The translations under genes and the position numbers were made by a program. This document shows positions 37,732 through 47,901 of a stretch of DNA of 64,000 bases, piece by piece. The stretch's first letter is position 1. Every line of letters begins with the position of its first letter. The notes below the pieces were generated by a model. It had not been told where the DNA came from. It made no database searches and saw only the letters and a list, made by a program, of their open reading frames with translations. Source of the stretch: Alphaproteobacteria bacterium (GTDB taxonomy: Bacteria; Pseudomonadota; Alphaproteobacteria; Ferrovibrionales; Ferrovibrionaceae); assembly GCA_017307375.1 (NCBI GenBank), contig JAFKFH010000019.1:62001-126000 (forward strand), given 5' to 3'.

Positions 37732-38153
37732 TCACTCAACCTTGCAAGGGGGGCGATGGCGGCGGCCAGCGCGCTGCGTTCGGCGTCGGACAGATGGGCG
37801 ATGCGGCGGGCCAGCCAGTCGACGCGGCGGCGCTGCATCTCGTCGATGACCGCCTGGCCCTTCGCCGTGACGGTCAGCCCGACGCGGCGCCGGTCCTCAT
37901 GCTCGCCGGCGCTGCGCACGATCAGCCCGGCGGCCTCCATCAGCCGCACATGGCCCGAAATCGTCGGGCCGCGCAGCCGTTCCATCCGCGCCAGCTCGGC
38001 GGTGCCGATGCCCGGGTTCTTGCCGATGATCGCCAGCAGCAGGAATTGCAGCCCCGTGACCCCCAACCCCTCGCTCTCCCGCCGCAGCAGGCGATAGAGG
38101 CGATAGAGGGCCGGGCGCAGGGCTTCGGCGAGGTCGTGGGCGGTATCGGGCAT
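37728..38153 (-). CDS. MarR-family transcriptional regulator
   Basis: A 141-residue regulator with a winged helix-turn-helix (NPGIGTAELARMERLRGPTI recognition region near residues 45-66) and the EDRRRVGLTVTAKG wing. It forms a two-gene operon with the efflux pump and probably represses both through the dyad at 38168-38186 until a toxic ligand binds. Confidence 0.92.
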   Translation of the reverse strand: MPDTAHDLAEALRPALYRLYRLLRRESEGLGVTGLQFLLLAIIGKNPGIGTAELARMERLRGPTISGHVRLMEAAGLIVRSAGEHEDRRRVGLTVTAKGQAVIDEMQRRRVDWLARRIAHLSDAERSALAAAIAPLARLSE

Positions 38154-38167
38154 GGAGACTCGGAAAG

Positions 38168-38186
38168 TAGGTAGGCTTTCTATCTA
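38168..38186. promoter_or_regulatory. MarR-type operator candidate
   Basis: TAGGTAG and CTATCTA form 7-bp arms with one mismatch around a 5-bp spacer, starting 15 bases upstream of the marR start codon. A nested GAAAG/CTTTC repeat overlaps it (38163-38180). The size fits a MarR dimer site over the promoter. Confidence 0.55.
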
Positions 38187-38256
38187 TATTGTGCCAGTTG
38201 CCCTCGCGTCGAGGCACAAAAATTGTTTTCTCAGTCACCACCAACCGAAAGACAAT

Positions 38257-38277
38257 GGGATGCCAGCGAGGCATCCC
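38257..38277 (+). repeat. Perfect hairpin before truncated regulator-like ORF
   Basis: GGGATGCC-AGCGA-GGCATCCC, an 8-bp perfect stem with a 5-base loop. The loop-side GAGG overlaps the ribosome binding site of the ORF at 38279, so folding could hide that site. It could also be a small terminator without a T tract. Confidence 0.5.
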
Positions 38278-38278
38278 G

Positions 38279-38467
38279 ATGAAACCCGTCATCATGAAAC
38301 CGGCAGATCTGCGCGCGGAAATGCGCGCCGTCGCCCATGGGGAGGCGACCGCGCCCGTCGGACGCTCAAACTTGATCTTCGAATCAGAAGAAGCGGTGTT
38401 CGCCTATCTGCGCCGGCGGCAGCATGGTGCTCAGCCGTTCTCGCTGAGCACTGTCCCGGCCAGATAA
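38279..38467 (+). pseudogene. Possible truncated HTH-regulator/antitoxin-like ORF
   Basis: A 62-residue ORF. Its first 45 residues (from MKPADLRAEMRAVAHGEA to FESEEAVFAYL) resemble the N-terminal segment of small helix-turn-helix proteins found in toxin-antitoxin-like loci, where the next part would be the DNA-binding domain. Here the frame instead runs antisense into the 3' end of folC (37-base overlap). GAGG is seven bases from the ATG. I rate it a decayed gene; the family link is inference from pattern. Confidence 0.35.
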
Positions 38468-39696
38468 AGCGACCCGCAGATCAGCACCCGCGACGGCCCG
38501 TGCGGGATGGCGGCCATCGCCGCCTCGACCGACGGAGCGACGCGGGCCTCGAGCCCGGCCGCGCGGGCGAAGCCGGCCAGGACGTCCGGGGGCAGGCTGT
38601 TCGCCTCTTCCGGAATCGCCACCGTCTGCACGTCGGTGGCGATGCCCTTCAGCGGGCGGAAGAAGCCGGTGGCGTCCTTGGTGTTCAGCATGCCGGCGAT
38701 CAGATGCAGCTTCCGGTCGCCGCCGCCCGCGAAATGGGCGGCGAGAATCTCGCCGGCTGCCGGGTTGTGGCCGCCGTCGAGCCAGAGTTCGGCGCCGGGG
38801 CCGAGGCGTTCGACCAGCGGGCCGCGGGTCAGGCGCTGCAGCCGGGCGGGCCATTCGACGCGGGCGATGCCTGCCGCGATCGCCCTGTCGTCGAGCGTGC
38901 CCAGCGTGCGGGCGCAGGCCACCGCGCTGCCGGCATTCTCGATCTGGTGATGGCCGGGCAAAGCGGGGCGGGGCAGATCCAGGGCGCCGCCCGGGCCGTC
39001 CCAGCGGAAGCCGGCAGCGGTCGGGGTCACCGTCCAGTCATGGCCGTGGCGCACCAACGGGGCGCCGAGTTTCGCCGCTTCCGCCGCGATCACCCCGGCG
39101 GCGGCGGGCAGCTGCGGCCCGACCACGCAGGGCACGCCGGGCTTGATGATGCCGGCCTTCTCGGCGGCGATCAGTTCGACGGTGTCGCCCAGGAACTGCT
39201 GGTGGTCGAGCGAGACCGGGGTGATCGCGGTCAGCACCGGCCGGTCGACCACGTTGGTGGCGTCGAGCCGGCCGCCCAAGCCCACCTCGAGCAGCAGCAT
39301 GTCGGCCGGCGTCTCGGCGAAGGCGAGGAAGGCCGCGGCCGTCGTCGCCTCGAAGAAGGTGATGTTCTGGCCTTCGTTCAGCGCCTCGCAGCGCGTCAGC
39401 AGGTCGGACAGCGCGTCCTCGGCGATGAGTTTGCCGGCGACGCGGATGCGTTCGTGGAAGCGCACCAGATGCGGCGAGGTGTAGACATGCACCGACTTGC
39501 CGGCTGCCTCGTGCATCGCGCGGAGATAGGCGACCAGCGAACCCTTGCCGTTGGTGCCGGCCACATGGATCACCGGCGGCAGCCGCCGCTCCGGGTTGCC
39601 CAGCGCATCGAGGAGCCGGCGCAGGCGATCGAGCGACAGGTCGATCACCTTGGGGTGCAGCGCCAGCAGGCGCCGCAGGATCGCGTCGCTGGGCAT
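38431..39696 (-). CDS. folC: Folylpolyglutamate/dihydrofolate synthase
   Basis: A 421-residue Mur-ligase-fold enzyme that adds glutamate to (dihydro)folate. The P-loop AGTNGKGS is near residue 46, then TSPHLVRFHERI, the FFEATTAAAF and LEVGLGGRLDATN motifs, and DGGHNPAA in the C-terminal domain. The accD-folC pairing on one strand (22-base gap) is the common alphaproteobacterial order. Confidence 0.95.
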   Translation of the reverse strand: MPSDAILRRLLALHPKVIDLSLDRLRRLLDALGNPERRLPPVIHVAGTNGKGSLVAYLRAMHEAAGKSVHVYTSPHLVRFHERIRVAGKLIAEDALSDLLTRCEALNEGQNITFFEATTAAAFLAFAETPADMLLLEVGLGGRLDATNVVDRPVLTAITPVSLDHQQFLGDTVELIAAEKAGIIKPGVPCVVGPQLPAAAGVIAAEAAKLGAPLVRHGHDWTVTPTAAGFRWDGPGGALDLPRPALPGHHQIENAGSAVACARTLGTLDDRAIAAGIARVEWPARLQRLTRGPLVERLGPGAELWLDGGHNPAAGEILAAHFAGGGDRKLHLIAGMLNTKDATGFFRPLKGIATDVQTVAIPEEANSLPPDVLAGFARAAGLEARVAPSVEAAMAAIPHGPSRVLICGSLYLAGTVLSENG

Positions 39697-39718
39697 CAGG
39701 CTACCGGGGCCGACGGGA

Positions 39719-40639
39719 TCAGGGCAGGGCGGCGCCGTGCGGGATCTCGCCCGGCGGCGGGATCTCGACCTCGGGTCCCGGATGCAGCGTGCCTTCCCGG
39801 TTGATGATCTGGTCGATCAGCCGGGCCAGCGTCTCCTTCAGCTTCTTGCGGTGCACGACCATGTCGATCATGCCGTGCTGCAGCAGGAATTCGGCGCGCT
39901 GGAAGCCGGGGGGCAGGGTTTCGCGGATGGTCTGCTCGATCACCCGCTGGCCGGCAAAGCCGATCAGCGCGCCGGGCTCGGCGATCTGGATGTCGCCCAG
40001 CATCGCGTAGGAGGCGGTGACGCCGCCGGTGGTCGGGTCGGTCAGCACGCAGATATAGGGCAGGCCCTTGTCGCGCACCCGTTCGACCGCCACGATCGAG
40101 CGCGGCATCTGCATCAGGCTGAGAATGCCTTCCTGCATGCGCGCGCCGCCGGCGGCGGCCACGACGATCAGCGGCAGATGCTCGGCCACCGCGCGGTCGG
40201 AGGCCACGACCAGCGCCTCGCCGGTCGCCATGCCCATCGAGCCGCCCATGAAGGCGAAGTTCTGCACCGCGACCACGGCGCGGTTGCCGCCGATGCGGCC
40301 TTCGGCCACCTGCACCGCGTCACGCTCGCCGGTCTTGGCGCGCGCCTCCTTGATGCGGTCGGTGTAGCGCTTGGAATCCTTGAACTTCAGCGGGTCGGCC
40401 GCGACCTCGGGCACTTCGAGGCGGGTGTAGTCGCCGTCGAACAGGATCTCGAACCGCGCCGCCGGCCCGATGCGCAGATGGTGGTCGCATTTCGGGCAGA
40501 CATGGGCGTTCTCGGCCATCTCCTTGTTGAAGACCATCTGGCCGCAATTCGGGCACTTGACCCAGAGGTTGTCGGGCGTGTCCGACTTCCGCGCGAACGA
40601 ACGGATCTTCGGCAGGACGGTTTCGGTAAGCCAGCTCAT
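39719..40639 (-). CDS. accD: Acetyl-CoA carboxylase carboxyltransferase subunit beta
   Basis: A 306-residue beta subunit that, with AccA, transfers carboxyl from carboxybiotin to acetyl-CoA. The N-terminal zinc ribbon has C29, C32, C48 and C51 (CPNC and CPKC). The crotonase fold carries MGGSMG near residue 132 and GGARMQEG near 164. It lies 15 bases after trpA. Confidence 0.96.
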   Translation of the reverse strand: MSWLTETVLPKIRSFARKSDTPDNLWVKCPNCGQMVFNKEMAENAHVCPKCDHHLRIGPAARFEILFDGDYTRLEVPEVAADPLKFKDSKRYTDRIKEARAKTGERDAVQVAEGRIGGNRAVVAVQNFAFMGGSMGMATGEALVVASDRAVAEHLPLIVVAAAGGARMQEGILSLMQMPRSIVAVERVRDKGLPYICVLTDPTTGGVTASYAMLGDIQIAEPGALIGFAGQRVIEQTIRETLPPGFQRAEFLLQHGMIDMVVHRKKLKETLARLIDQIINREGTLHPGPEVEIPPPGEIPHGAALP

Positions 40640-40654
40640 GCTTTGTGCAACCCT

Positions 40655-41463
40655 TTATGCGCGGGCGCCGCGAACGCCGGTGGCCAGCGCCTTGACGCGG
40701 TCGAGCACCAGGGCGACGGCATTGCCCTGGCCGGCCTCGGCCTGGGCGACCAGGTCGACCAGCGCCGAACCGACCACGGCGGCATCGGCGAAACGGGCGA
40801 CCGCCGCGGCCTGTTCCGGCTCGCGGATGCCGAAGCCGACCGCGACCGGCAGGTCGGAGGCGGCGCGGATGCGCTTGAGCGCGCCTTCCACGGCGGTGAA
40901 GTCGGGCGCCCGGGTGCCGGTGATTCCGGCGATCGAGACGTAGTAGACGAAGCCCGAGGAATTGCCGAGCACGGCGGGCAGCCGCTTGTCATCGGTGGTC
41001 GGCGTCGCCAGGCGGACGAAGTCGATGCCGACCTCGCGCGCCGGCAGGCAGAGATAGTCGTCTTCCTCCGGCGGCAGGTCGACGACGATCAGCCCGTCGA
41101 CGCCGTGGGCCTTGGCGTCGCGCAGGAAGCGTTCGACGCCATAGGCGTGGATCGGGTTGAAATAGCCCATCAGCACGATGGGGGTTTCCTGGTCGTCGTC
41201 GCGGAAGGTGCGGACCAGTTCCAGCGTGCGCGGCAGGGTCATGCCCTTGTTCAGCGCGCGCAGGCCGGCGGCCTGGATCGCCGGGCCGTCGGCCATCGGG
41301 TCGGTGAACGGCATGCCGACCTCGATGACGTCGGCGCCGGCCGCGGGCAGGCCCTTGAGGATCTGCAGCGAGCGGTCGAAATCGGGGTCGCCGGCGGTGA
41401 TGAAGGTGACGAGGCCGGCGCGGCCTTCCGCCTTCAGCCTGGCGAAGCGCTCGGTAATGCGGC

Positions 41464-41467
<4 letters not shown>
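40655..41467 (-). CDS. trpA: Tryptophan synthase alpha subunit
   Basis: A 270-residue TIM-barrel enzyme that cleaves indoleglycerol phosphate. Catalytic E49 ([12 protein letters not shown]) and D60 (ADGP) are present, as are [12 protein letters not shown] and the GFGI phosphate loop. The start is a GTG at 41467 that overlaps the trpB stop by four bases (GTGA). Order trpF-trpB-trpA-accD is conserved in alphaproteobacteria. Confidence 0.95.
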
Positions 41468-42675
<1,208 letters not shown>

Positions 42676-42689
42676 GGGTGTCACATAGA

Positions 42690-43334
42690 TCAAAGAGTGC
42701 GCAGCGCGTCAAGAAAGGCGGAAATCCGGGCCGGCGACTTGTGGCCGGGCCGGTCCTCGACGCCCGAGGAGACGTCGACCGCCGTGGCCCCGGTCGCCCG
42801 GACCGCGGCCACGACGTTTTCGGGGGTCAGGCCGCCGGCCAGCATCCACGGCCGGGCAAAGCGCCTTCCGGCCAGCAGCGTCCAGTCGAACTGCAGCCCG
42901 TTGCCGCCGGGCAGGCCCAGCACGCCGGGCGGCAGCTTGGCGTCGAACAGCAGCCGGTCGGCCACCGCCTCGTAGCCCGGTACCTCGGCCAGGTCGTCGG
43001 CGGTGGCGAGGCTGATCGCCTTCATCACCGGGATGTTCCAGCGGGCGCGGATCGCCGCGACCCGGGCCGGCGTCTCCTTGCCGTGCAGTTGCAGGATGTT
43101 GAGCGGCACCTGCGAGACGATGTCGTCGAGAAAGGCATCGGTCGGGTCGACGAACAGCCCGACGACGCTGGTGGTGGTCGAGGCCAGGCGCGAGAGATTG
43201 GCGGCGGCTTCGGCACCGAGGTTGCGCGGGCTTTTCGGGAAGAAGACGAGGCCGATATGGCGCGCCCCCCCGGCCATCGCGGTCTCGACCGCGACCGGAT
43301 CGGTCAGGCCGCAGATCTTGGCCTCGACCCTCAT
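42690..43334 (-). CDS. trpF: Phosphoribosylanthranilate isomerase
   Basis: A 214-residue TIM barrel that isomerises PRA to CdRP in tryptophan synthesis. The catalytic cysteine and start are in KICGLTDP near residue 6, the general acid aspartate in [15 protein letters not shown] near the C-terminus, with LQLHGKE in between. The ATG overlaps the pyrF stop by four bases. Confidence 0.95.
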   Translation of the reverse strand: MRVEAKICGLTDPVAVETAMAGGARHIGLVFFPKSPRNLGAEAAANLSRLASTTTSVVGLFVDPTDAFLDDIVSQVPLNILQLHGKETPARVAAIRARWNIPVMKAISLATADDLAEVPGYEAVADRLLFDAKLPPGVLGLPGGNGLQFDWTLLAGRRFARPWMLAGGLTPENVVAAVRATGATAVDVSSGVEDRPGHKSPARISAFLDALRTL

Positions 43335-44035
43335 CGGTTGGCCTCGGCGACGAGGATGTGCTGGGCAATCGCGCGTGCCGCGGCCGCGGGATCCGCCGCG
43401 CCGGTGATCGGCCGGCCGATCACCAGCCAATCGGCCCCGGCGGCCAGCGCATCGCGCGGTGTCATCGTGCGCTTCTGGTCGCCTGTGGCAGCGCCCGCCG
43501 GGCGAATGCCTGGCACCACCAGCAGGGTGTCGCGGCCCAGCCGCGCCTTCAGCACCGCGATCTCGGTGGCGGCGCAGACGAGGCCGTGGGCGCCGGCACC
43601 GCGCGCCAGCGCGGCCAGCCGGGCCACCTGATCCTCGACCGTGCCGGCAACCCCCGCCGCCGCGAGATCGTCCTGGTCGAGCGAGGTCAGCACGGTCACC
43701 GCCAGGATCCTGGTATCGCCGGCATTGGCCACCGCCGCCTCGACCATCGCCCGGCCGCCCGAGGCATGGATGGTCAGGAAATCCGGTCGCATCGCGCCGA
43801 CGGCGCCGCGTACCGCGCCGGCCACCGTATTCGGGATGTCGTGGCACTTGAGGTCGAGAAACAGCGGTACGCCCGACGGGACCAGCGGGCGCAGCGCCGC
43901 CGGGCCATGGGCGTTGAAGATTTCCAGCCCCAGCTTGACGCCCATGCCGGCCGCCGCCGCTGCGGCGACGGCGCGGTGGGCCTGATCGAGATCGACGGTA
44001 TCGACGGCGACGAAGACGGGAATGGAAGCGGTCAT
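43331..44035 (-). CDS. pyrF: Orotidine 5'-phosphate decarboxylase
   Basis: A 234-residue barrel that forms UMP. The active-site residues D12 (AVDTVD), K34 (VKLGLE) and the D61-x-K63-x-x-D66 triad (DLKCHD) are all present, and the phosphate site is VPGIRP. I chose ATG 44035; an upstream ATG would add 13 unlike residues. Fusion of pyrimidine and tryptophan genes in one run is common in this class. Confidence 0.95.
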   Translation of the reverse strand: MTASIPVFVAVDTVDLDQAHRAVAAAAAAGMGVKLGLEIFNAHGPAALRPLVPSGVPLFLDLKCHDIPNTVAGAVRGAVGAMRPDFLTIHASGGRAMVEAAVANAGDTRILAVTVLTSLDQDDLAAAGVAGTVEDQVARLAALARGAGAHGLVCAATEIAVLKARLGRDTLLVVPGIRPAGAATGDQKRTMTPRDALAAGADWLVIGRPITGAADPAAAARAIAQHILVAEANR

Positions 44036-44121
44036 GGCGCCGCCGCTTATACCCCTTCCATGCCCGTCATGCAAAACGCCGGATCGTCAGGTCGCTTGTC
44101 TCCGGGCGACGACCGGCATTT

Positions 44122-45021
44122 TCAGGACCAGCGGTCCATCGCCCGGTCCAGCCGCATCGCCAACGCCGGCGTGACCGCCTGCATCGGCAGGCGCATCTCC
44201 GGGCTGTCGATCAGCCCGGCGCGGTGCAGCCAGTACTTGATCGGGGCTGGGCTCGGCTCGGCAAACAACAGCCGCGGCAGCTCGGCGATCGCGTTCCAGG
44301 CGGCGAGCGCCGCGGGCTGGTCGCCGGCCGCCAGCAGGCCGGCCACCCCGGCAAACCGCGCGGTGGCGATATGGGCCGAGGCGAGGATCGCCCCGTCGGC
44401 GCCATGCACCAGCGCCTGGTAGTAGCCGGCATCCTCGCCGGTCAGCACCGCGAAGCCCGGCGGGCGGTCGCGCAGCAGCTCCGCCGATTGCGCGGCATCG
44501 GCGGCGCAATCCTTCAGCCCGACGATGTTGGGGCAGGCCGCGGCCAGCCGCCGCATCGTCTCGTTGGTGATGTTGACGCCGGTGCGGTAGGGAATGTTGT
44601 AGAGCGCGATCGGCCGCCCGGTGCCGCCGGCGATGGCGGCGAAATGCCGGAAGATGCCTTCCTGCGACGGGCGGACGTAGAACGGGCTCGAAATCAGATA
44701 GCCGTCGACCGGCCAGTCGGCGGTGCGGCCGATCATCCGCTGCACCTTGCGGGTATCGGCGCCGGCCAGGCCCAGCAGCACCGGCAGGCGCCGCGCGCCC
44801 TCGGCCATCGCCGCGGCGACGATGGCGGCGATGTCGGCGGCCTCGTCCTCGTCGATCGTCAGGCCCTCGCCGGTGGTGGCGCCGAGGATCAGCCCGTCGA
44901 TCGGCTGGGCCGCATAGTGGCGCACCAGCCGGCGCAGCGAGACGGCATCGAGCTGGCCGTCGGCGAACGGCGTGATCAGCGGCAGCCACAGGCCGGCAAG
45001 CGGGGTGGAAAGGGTGGTCAT
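44122..45021 (-). CDS. DapA-family lyase/synthase (dihydrodipicolinate synthase-like)
   Basis: A 299-residue class I aldolase-type enzyme. The pyruvate-binding loop GATTGEG is at residues 48-54, Y141 and Y145 in LYNIPYRTG, and the Schiff-base lysine is K170 (IVGLKDC). It can be DapA, which makes HTPA for lysine and cell wall, or a related keto-acid aldolase. The arginine that binds the semialdehyde carboxylate is not clearly identified, so I give no symbol. GGGAG lies eight bases before ATG 45021. Two opposed hairpins precede it. Confidence 0.88.
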   Translation of the reverse strand: MTTLSTPLAGLWLPLITPFADGQLDAVSLRRLVRHYAAQPIDGLILGATTGEGLTIDEDEAADIAAIVAAAMAEGARRLPVLLGLAGADTRKVQRMIGRTADWPVDGYLISSPFYVRPSQEGIFRHFAAIAGGTGRPIALYNIPYRTGVNITNETMRRLAAACPNIVGLKDCAADAAQSAELLRDRPPGFAVLTGEDAGYYQALVHGADGAILASAHIATARFAGVAGLLAAGDQPAALAAWNAIAELPRLLFAEPSPAPIKYWLHRAGLIDSPEMRLPMQAVTPALAMRLDRAMDRWS

Positions 45022-45076
45022 CGCGTCGTCTCCCTCTGGGGTTGGGGCCGGCGACGGGATGGCGCACAAAAAGAAA

Positions 45077-45100
45077 GACCCCGTCCGAACCGGCGGGGTC
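45077..45100 (-). terminator. Rho-independent terminator in the DapA-family leader
   Basis: GACCCCG pairs with CGGGGTC and, inside that, CCG pairs with CGG across an AAC loop, with one bulged base. On the minus strand it is followed by TTTCTTTTT. It lies 55 bases before the start codon of the downstream gene, so it could end the TetR transcript or act as an attenuator. Confidence 0.75.
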
Positions 45101-45124
45101 CTGATCGATCAATGGCGCAAAGGC

Positions 45125-45199
45125 CTAGCGCGCGCGACGATCTCCGGTCCCCGTGAAGGGACCTTTTTTGGCTTTCGCGTGGGCGCTGTGACCGAACAT
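45125..45199 (-). CDS. Possible 24-residue leader peptide upstream of the DapA-family gene
   Basis: MFGHSAHAKAKKGPFTGTG start, with AGGA eight bases upstream. Three lysine codons (AAA, AAA, AAA) lie just before the first hairpin, which overlaps the peptide's codons. The arrangement (peptide, hairpin, terminator) is like an amino-acid attenuator, here for lysine. No comparative evidence is available, so confidence is low. Confidence 0.25.
   Translation of the reverse strand: MFGHSAHAKAKKGPFTGTGDRRAR
45146..45169 (+). terminator. Opposed hairpin with T6 tract on the plus strand
   Basis: GGTCCC and GGGACC flank CGTGAA, followed by TTTTTT on the plus strand. It faces away from the terminator at 45077-45100, and no plus-strand gene precedes it. 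It could end an unannotated plus-strand small RNA or be the first hairpin of a minus-strand attenuator. Confidence 0.6.
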
Positions 45200-45230
45200 G
45201 GCGCGATCCTGGGCGCGGCCCGCGGTCCTG

Positions 45231-45839
45231 TCAAGCCTTGCCGCAGATCAGGTCGAGCCCGGCGGCCACGATTGCCTCCAGTTGCGCGCGCGTCTCGCCG
45301 GCCCGCGCGCGGATCGCCAGCGTGTGCAGCAGCGCCGCCGCCATCCAGGCCAGCGCCGCCGGATCGGCCGCGGCGGGCAATTCGCCGGTCTCGACCGCCC
45401 GGCGCAGGCGCGCCTCCAGGCCGGCATCGAGCTCGTGCAGGCCGTCGGCCAGCGCGGCGCGCACCTCGGGCCGGGTCACCGCCTCGGCCGCGCCGGTGCC
45501 GATCATGAAGCAGCCGCGGCCCCCGGCCTCGCCCGACAGGTAGAGCGACAGCGCGGCCTGGTAGACCCGCCCCAGCCCCTCGCGCAGCGGCCGGTCGGGG
45601 GCCAGGGCGCGGGCCATCGCTTCCCGCGCCGCCGCGCGATAGCGGTCGAACACCGTCAGGTACAGGGCCTGCTTGTCGCCGAAGGCACCATAGAGGCTCG
45701 GGCGGTTCATGCCGGTCGCCGCGCTCAGTTCGTCGAGCGAGGTGGCGGCGAAGCCCTGGTCCCAGAACGTGTCGCGGGCGCGGGCCAGCGCGGTATCGGC
45801 GTCATAGGCGCGCGGCCGCCCGCGGCGTCGGCTGTCCAT
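45231..45839 (-). CDS. TetR/AcrR-family transcriptional regulator
   Basis: A 202-residue repressor. The helix-turn-helix covers residues about 10-55 (TSLDELSAATGMNRPSLYGA is the recognition region), and the C-terminal part is the ligand-binding all-helical domain. I chose ATG 45839 (MDSRRRGRPRAYD); a GTG 11 codons earlier lies in the operator region. It is divergent from the GST gene and probably controls it. Confidence 0.92.
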   Translation of the reverse strand: MDSRRRGRPRAYDADTALARARDTFWDQGFAATSLDELSAATGMNRPSLYGAFGDKQALYLTVFDRYRAAAREAMARALAPDRPLREGLGRVYQAALSLYLSGEAGGRGCFMIGTGAAEAVTRPEVRAALADGLHELDAGLEARLRRAVETGELPAAADPAALAWMAAALLHTLAIRARAGETRAQLEAIVAAGLDLICGKA

Positions 45840-45844
45840 TTTTA

Positions 45845-45894
45845 TACCACTTCGCAAAAAATTCTTGACCACCTTAATTTATTGCGAGACGGTA
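45845..45894. promoter_or_regulatory. Divergent operator region between tetR and the GST gene
   Basis: TACC-x3-TCGCAA (45845-45857) and TTGCGA-x3-GGTA (45882-45894) form an inverted repeat with a long AT-rich centre that includes TTGACC. Each half may bind one TetR dimer and so cover the promoters of both divergent genes. Confidence 0.5.
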
Positions 45895-45924
45895 CAAAAA
45901 TCAAACGATGGAGGATGCGACCCG

Positions 45925-46563
45925 ATGGAACTCTTTTTTTCGCCGCTCGCCTGCTCGATGGCATCCCGCATCGCCTGTTACGAGGCCGGGGCCGAACCGC
46001 GCTTCGTCCAGGTCGATCCCCGGCGCAAGCGCACCGCCGACGATGTCGACTTCCACAGCGTCAACCCGATGGGCCAGGTACCGGCGCTGCGTCTCGACGA
46101 CGGCGCGGTGCTGACCGAGAATGCGGTGGTGCTGCAATATCTCGGCGATCGCTTCCCGGCTTCGGGCCTGGTGCCGCCGCCCGGCAGCCTCGCGCGCTAC
46201 CGCCTGCAGGAATGGCTGAACTTCATCGCCACCGAACTGCACAAGGCGATCTTCATCCCGCTGCTCGACCCGAAGGCCCCGGCCGGCGCCCGCGAGTTTG
46301 CCTTGGCCAAGGTCGAGCGCAGCTTCGGCCGGCTCGATGCCGCGCTGGCCGGGCGCGAGACGCTGCTGGACGGTTTTACCGTCGCCGATGCCTATCTGGT
46401 CACCGTGCTCAACTGGGGTGCCCATTCCGGCATCGACCTCGCCCGGTGGCCCGCCGTGCAGGCGTTCTATGCCCGGACGCTCAGGCGACCGGCCGTCGCC
46501 CGCGCGCTGGGCGAGGAATTCCGCCTCTACAAGGAAGAACTCGCCCGCCACCAGGCGGCCTGA
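45925..46563 (+). CDS. Glutathione S-transferase
   Basis: A 212-residue protein with a thioredoxin-like N-terminal domain (MELFFSPLACSMASRIACYE, GSH site QVPALRLDDG and LTENAVVLQYL) and an all-helical C-terminal domain (GFTVADAYLVTVLNW). The serine/cysteine in SPLACS is the likely catalytic region, as in beta-class GSTs. GGAGG lies about ten bases before ATG 45925. It likely detoxifies electrophiles under TetR control. Confidence 0.93.
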   Translation: MELFFSPLACSMASRIACYEAGAEPRFVQVDPRRKRTADDVDFHSVNPMGQVPALRLDDGAVLTENAVVLQYLGDRFPASGLVPPPGSLARYRLQEWLNFIATELHKAIFIPLLDPKAPAGAREFALAKVERSFGRLDAALAGRETLLDGFTVADAYLVTVLNWGAHSGIDLARWPAVQAFYARTLRRPAVARALGEEFRLYKEELARHQAA

Positions 46564-46641
46564 CGATGGCGCCGCCATGACGGTGGCGGCGACAAACTCC
46601 AAAATGCTAGCGTGGATTCACTCAGGGAAGGGGACAGCCCG

Positions 46642-47895
46642 GTGAATCCAGAACGTGGTGTCGCTGCCGGCCGTTGGGCCGGCGGCGCCGACAGTGCCTA
46701 TGCGTGGATGCGGCTTGCCGTCGCCGTGATCCTGTCGACCATCGGCGGTGTCGGCATGTGGTCGGTGGTCGTGGTGCTGCCGGCGGTGCAGGCCGAGTTC
46801 GGCGCGGGACGGGGTGAAGCCTCGCTGCCCTATACGCTCGCGATGATCGGCTTTGCCTTCGGCGGCATCGCCATGGGGCGGATGGCCGACAGGCTCGGCA
46901 TCGTGCTGCCGGTCGCCATTTCCGGCGCGGCGCTGGGCCTCGGCTATATCGGGACCGGCCTTGCCACCGCGCTGTGGCAGTTCGCCGCGATCTATGGCCT
47001 GGTCATCGGGCTGGGATCGTCGGCGACCTTCGGCCCGCTGATGGCCGATACCTCGCACTGGTTCGTCCGGCGCCGCGGCATCGCCGTGGCGATCTGCGCC
47101 TCGGGCAACTACATCTCCGGCACCATCTGGCCGCCGGTCGTGCGCTACCTCGTCGATACCGTCGGCTGGCGCGACACCCAGATCGGCATCGGCATCTTCT
47201 GTGCCGCCACCATCATTCCGCTGGCCCTGATCCTGCGCCGCCCGTCGCCGATCCATCGCCTGGCGCCGGGTTCGGCCCCGGCCGCGATCGGCCGGGGCAC
47301 GCTCGGCCTCAAGCCCGCGGCGCTGCAGTGGCTGCTGGCGGTGGCGGGGCTGGCCTGCTGCATGGCGATGTCGATGCCGCAGGTCCATATCGTCGCCTAT
47401 TGCGGCGATCTCGGCTATGGCGTCGCCCGCGGGGCCGAGATGTTGTCGCTGATGCTCGGCTTCGGCATCGTCAGCCGGGTGGCCTCGGGCTTCATCGCCG
47501 ACCGGATCGGCGGCCTGCGCACGCTCTTGCTCGGCTCGGCGCTGCAGGGCGTGGCGCTGCTGCTCTATCTCGGTTTCGACGGCCTCACCTCGCTCTACAT
47601 CATCTCGGCGCTGTTCGGCCTGTTCCAGGGCGGGATCGTGCCGTCCTACGCGATCATCGTGCGGGAATATTTTCCGCCGGCCGAGGCCGGGGCGCGGGTC
47701 GGCGTCGCCTTGATGTCGACGCTGTTCGGCATGGCGCTGGGCGGCTGGATGTCGGGCGCGATCTTCGACCTGACGCTGTCCTACCATGCCGCCTTCCTCA
47801 ACGGCGTGGCCTGGAACCTGGTCAACCTGTCGATCGTCGGCTGGCTGCTGTGGCGGCTGCGCGGGCGGCGCGGTGGGGCGCTGGCGGCCGCCTGA
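46642..47895 (+). CDS. Major facilitator superfamily transporter
   Basis: A 417-residue, 12-helix MFS protein. GRMADRLG near residue 80 is loop 2-3 motif A, and RHGIG-like YFPPAEAGARVG lies in the second half. The pattern is that of the monocarboxylate/oxalate-type (YnfM/OxlT-like) MFS with long FGPLMADTSHWF near residue 134. I chose GTG 46642 with AGGGAAGGGG just upstream; another GTG ten codons earlier lacks a ribosome binding site. The substrate is unknown. Confidence 0.88.
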   Translation: MNPERGVAAGRWAGGADSAYAWMRLAVAVILSTIGGVGMWSVVVVLPAVQAEFGAGRGEASLPYTLAMIGFAFGGIAMGRMADRLGIVLPVAISGAALGLGYIGTGLATALWQFAAIYGLVIGLGSSATFGPLMADTSHWFVRRRGIAVAICASGNYISGTIWPPVVRYLVDTVGWRDTQIGIGIFCAATIIPLALILRRPSPIHRLAPGSAPAAIGRGTLGLKPAALQWLLAVAGLACCMAMSMPQVHIVAYCGDLGYGVARGAEMLSLMLGFGIVSRVASGFIADRIGGLRTLLLGSALQGVALLLYLGFDGLTSLYIISALFGLFQGGIVPSYAIIVREYFPPAEAGARVGVALMSTLFGMALGGWMSGAIFDLTLSYHAAFLNGVAWNLVNLSIVGWLLWRLRGRRGGALAAA

Positions 47896-47901
47896 TCGGT
47901 C

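Noticed and set aside
45059-45240. Plus-strand frame starting MAHKKKDPVRTGG that resembles a ribosomal protein start
   Set aside because: Beyond the first residues nothing matches ribosomal protein L27; the frame crosses a strong hairpin pair and has no ribosome binding site.
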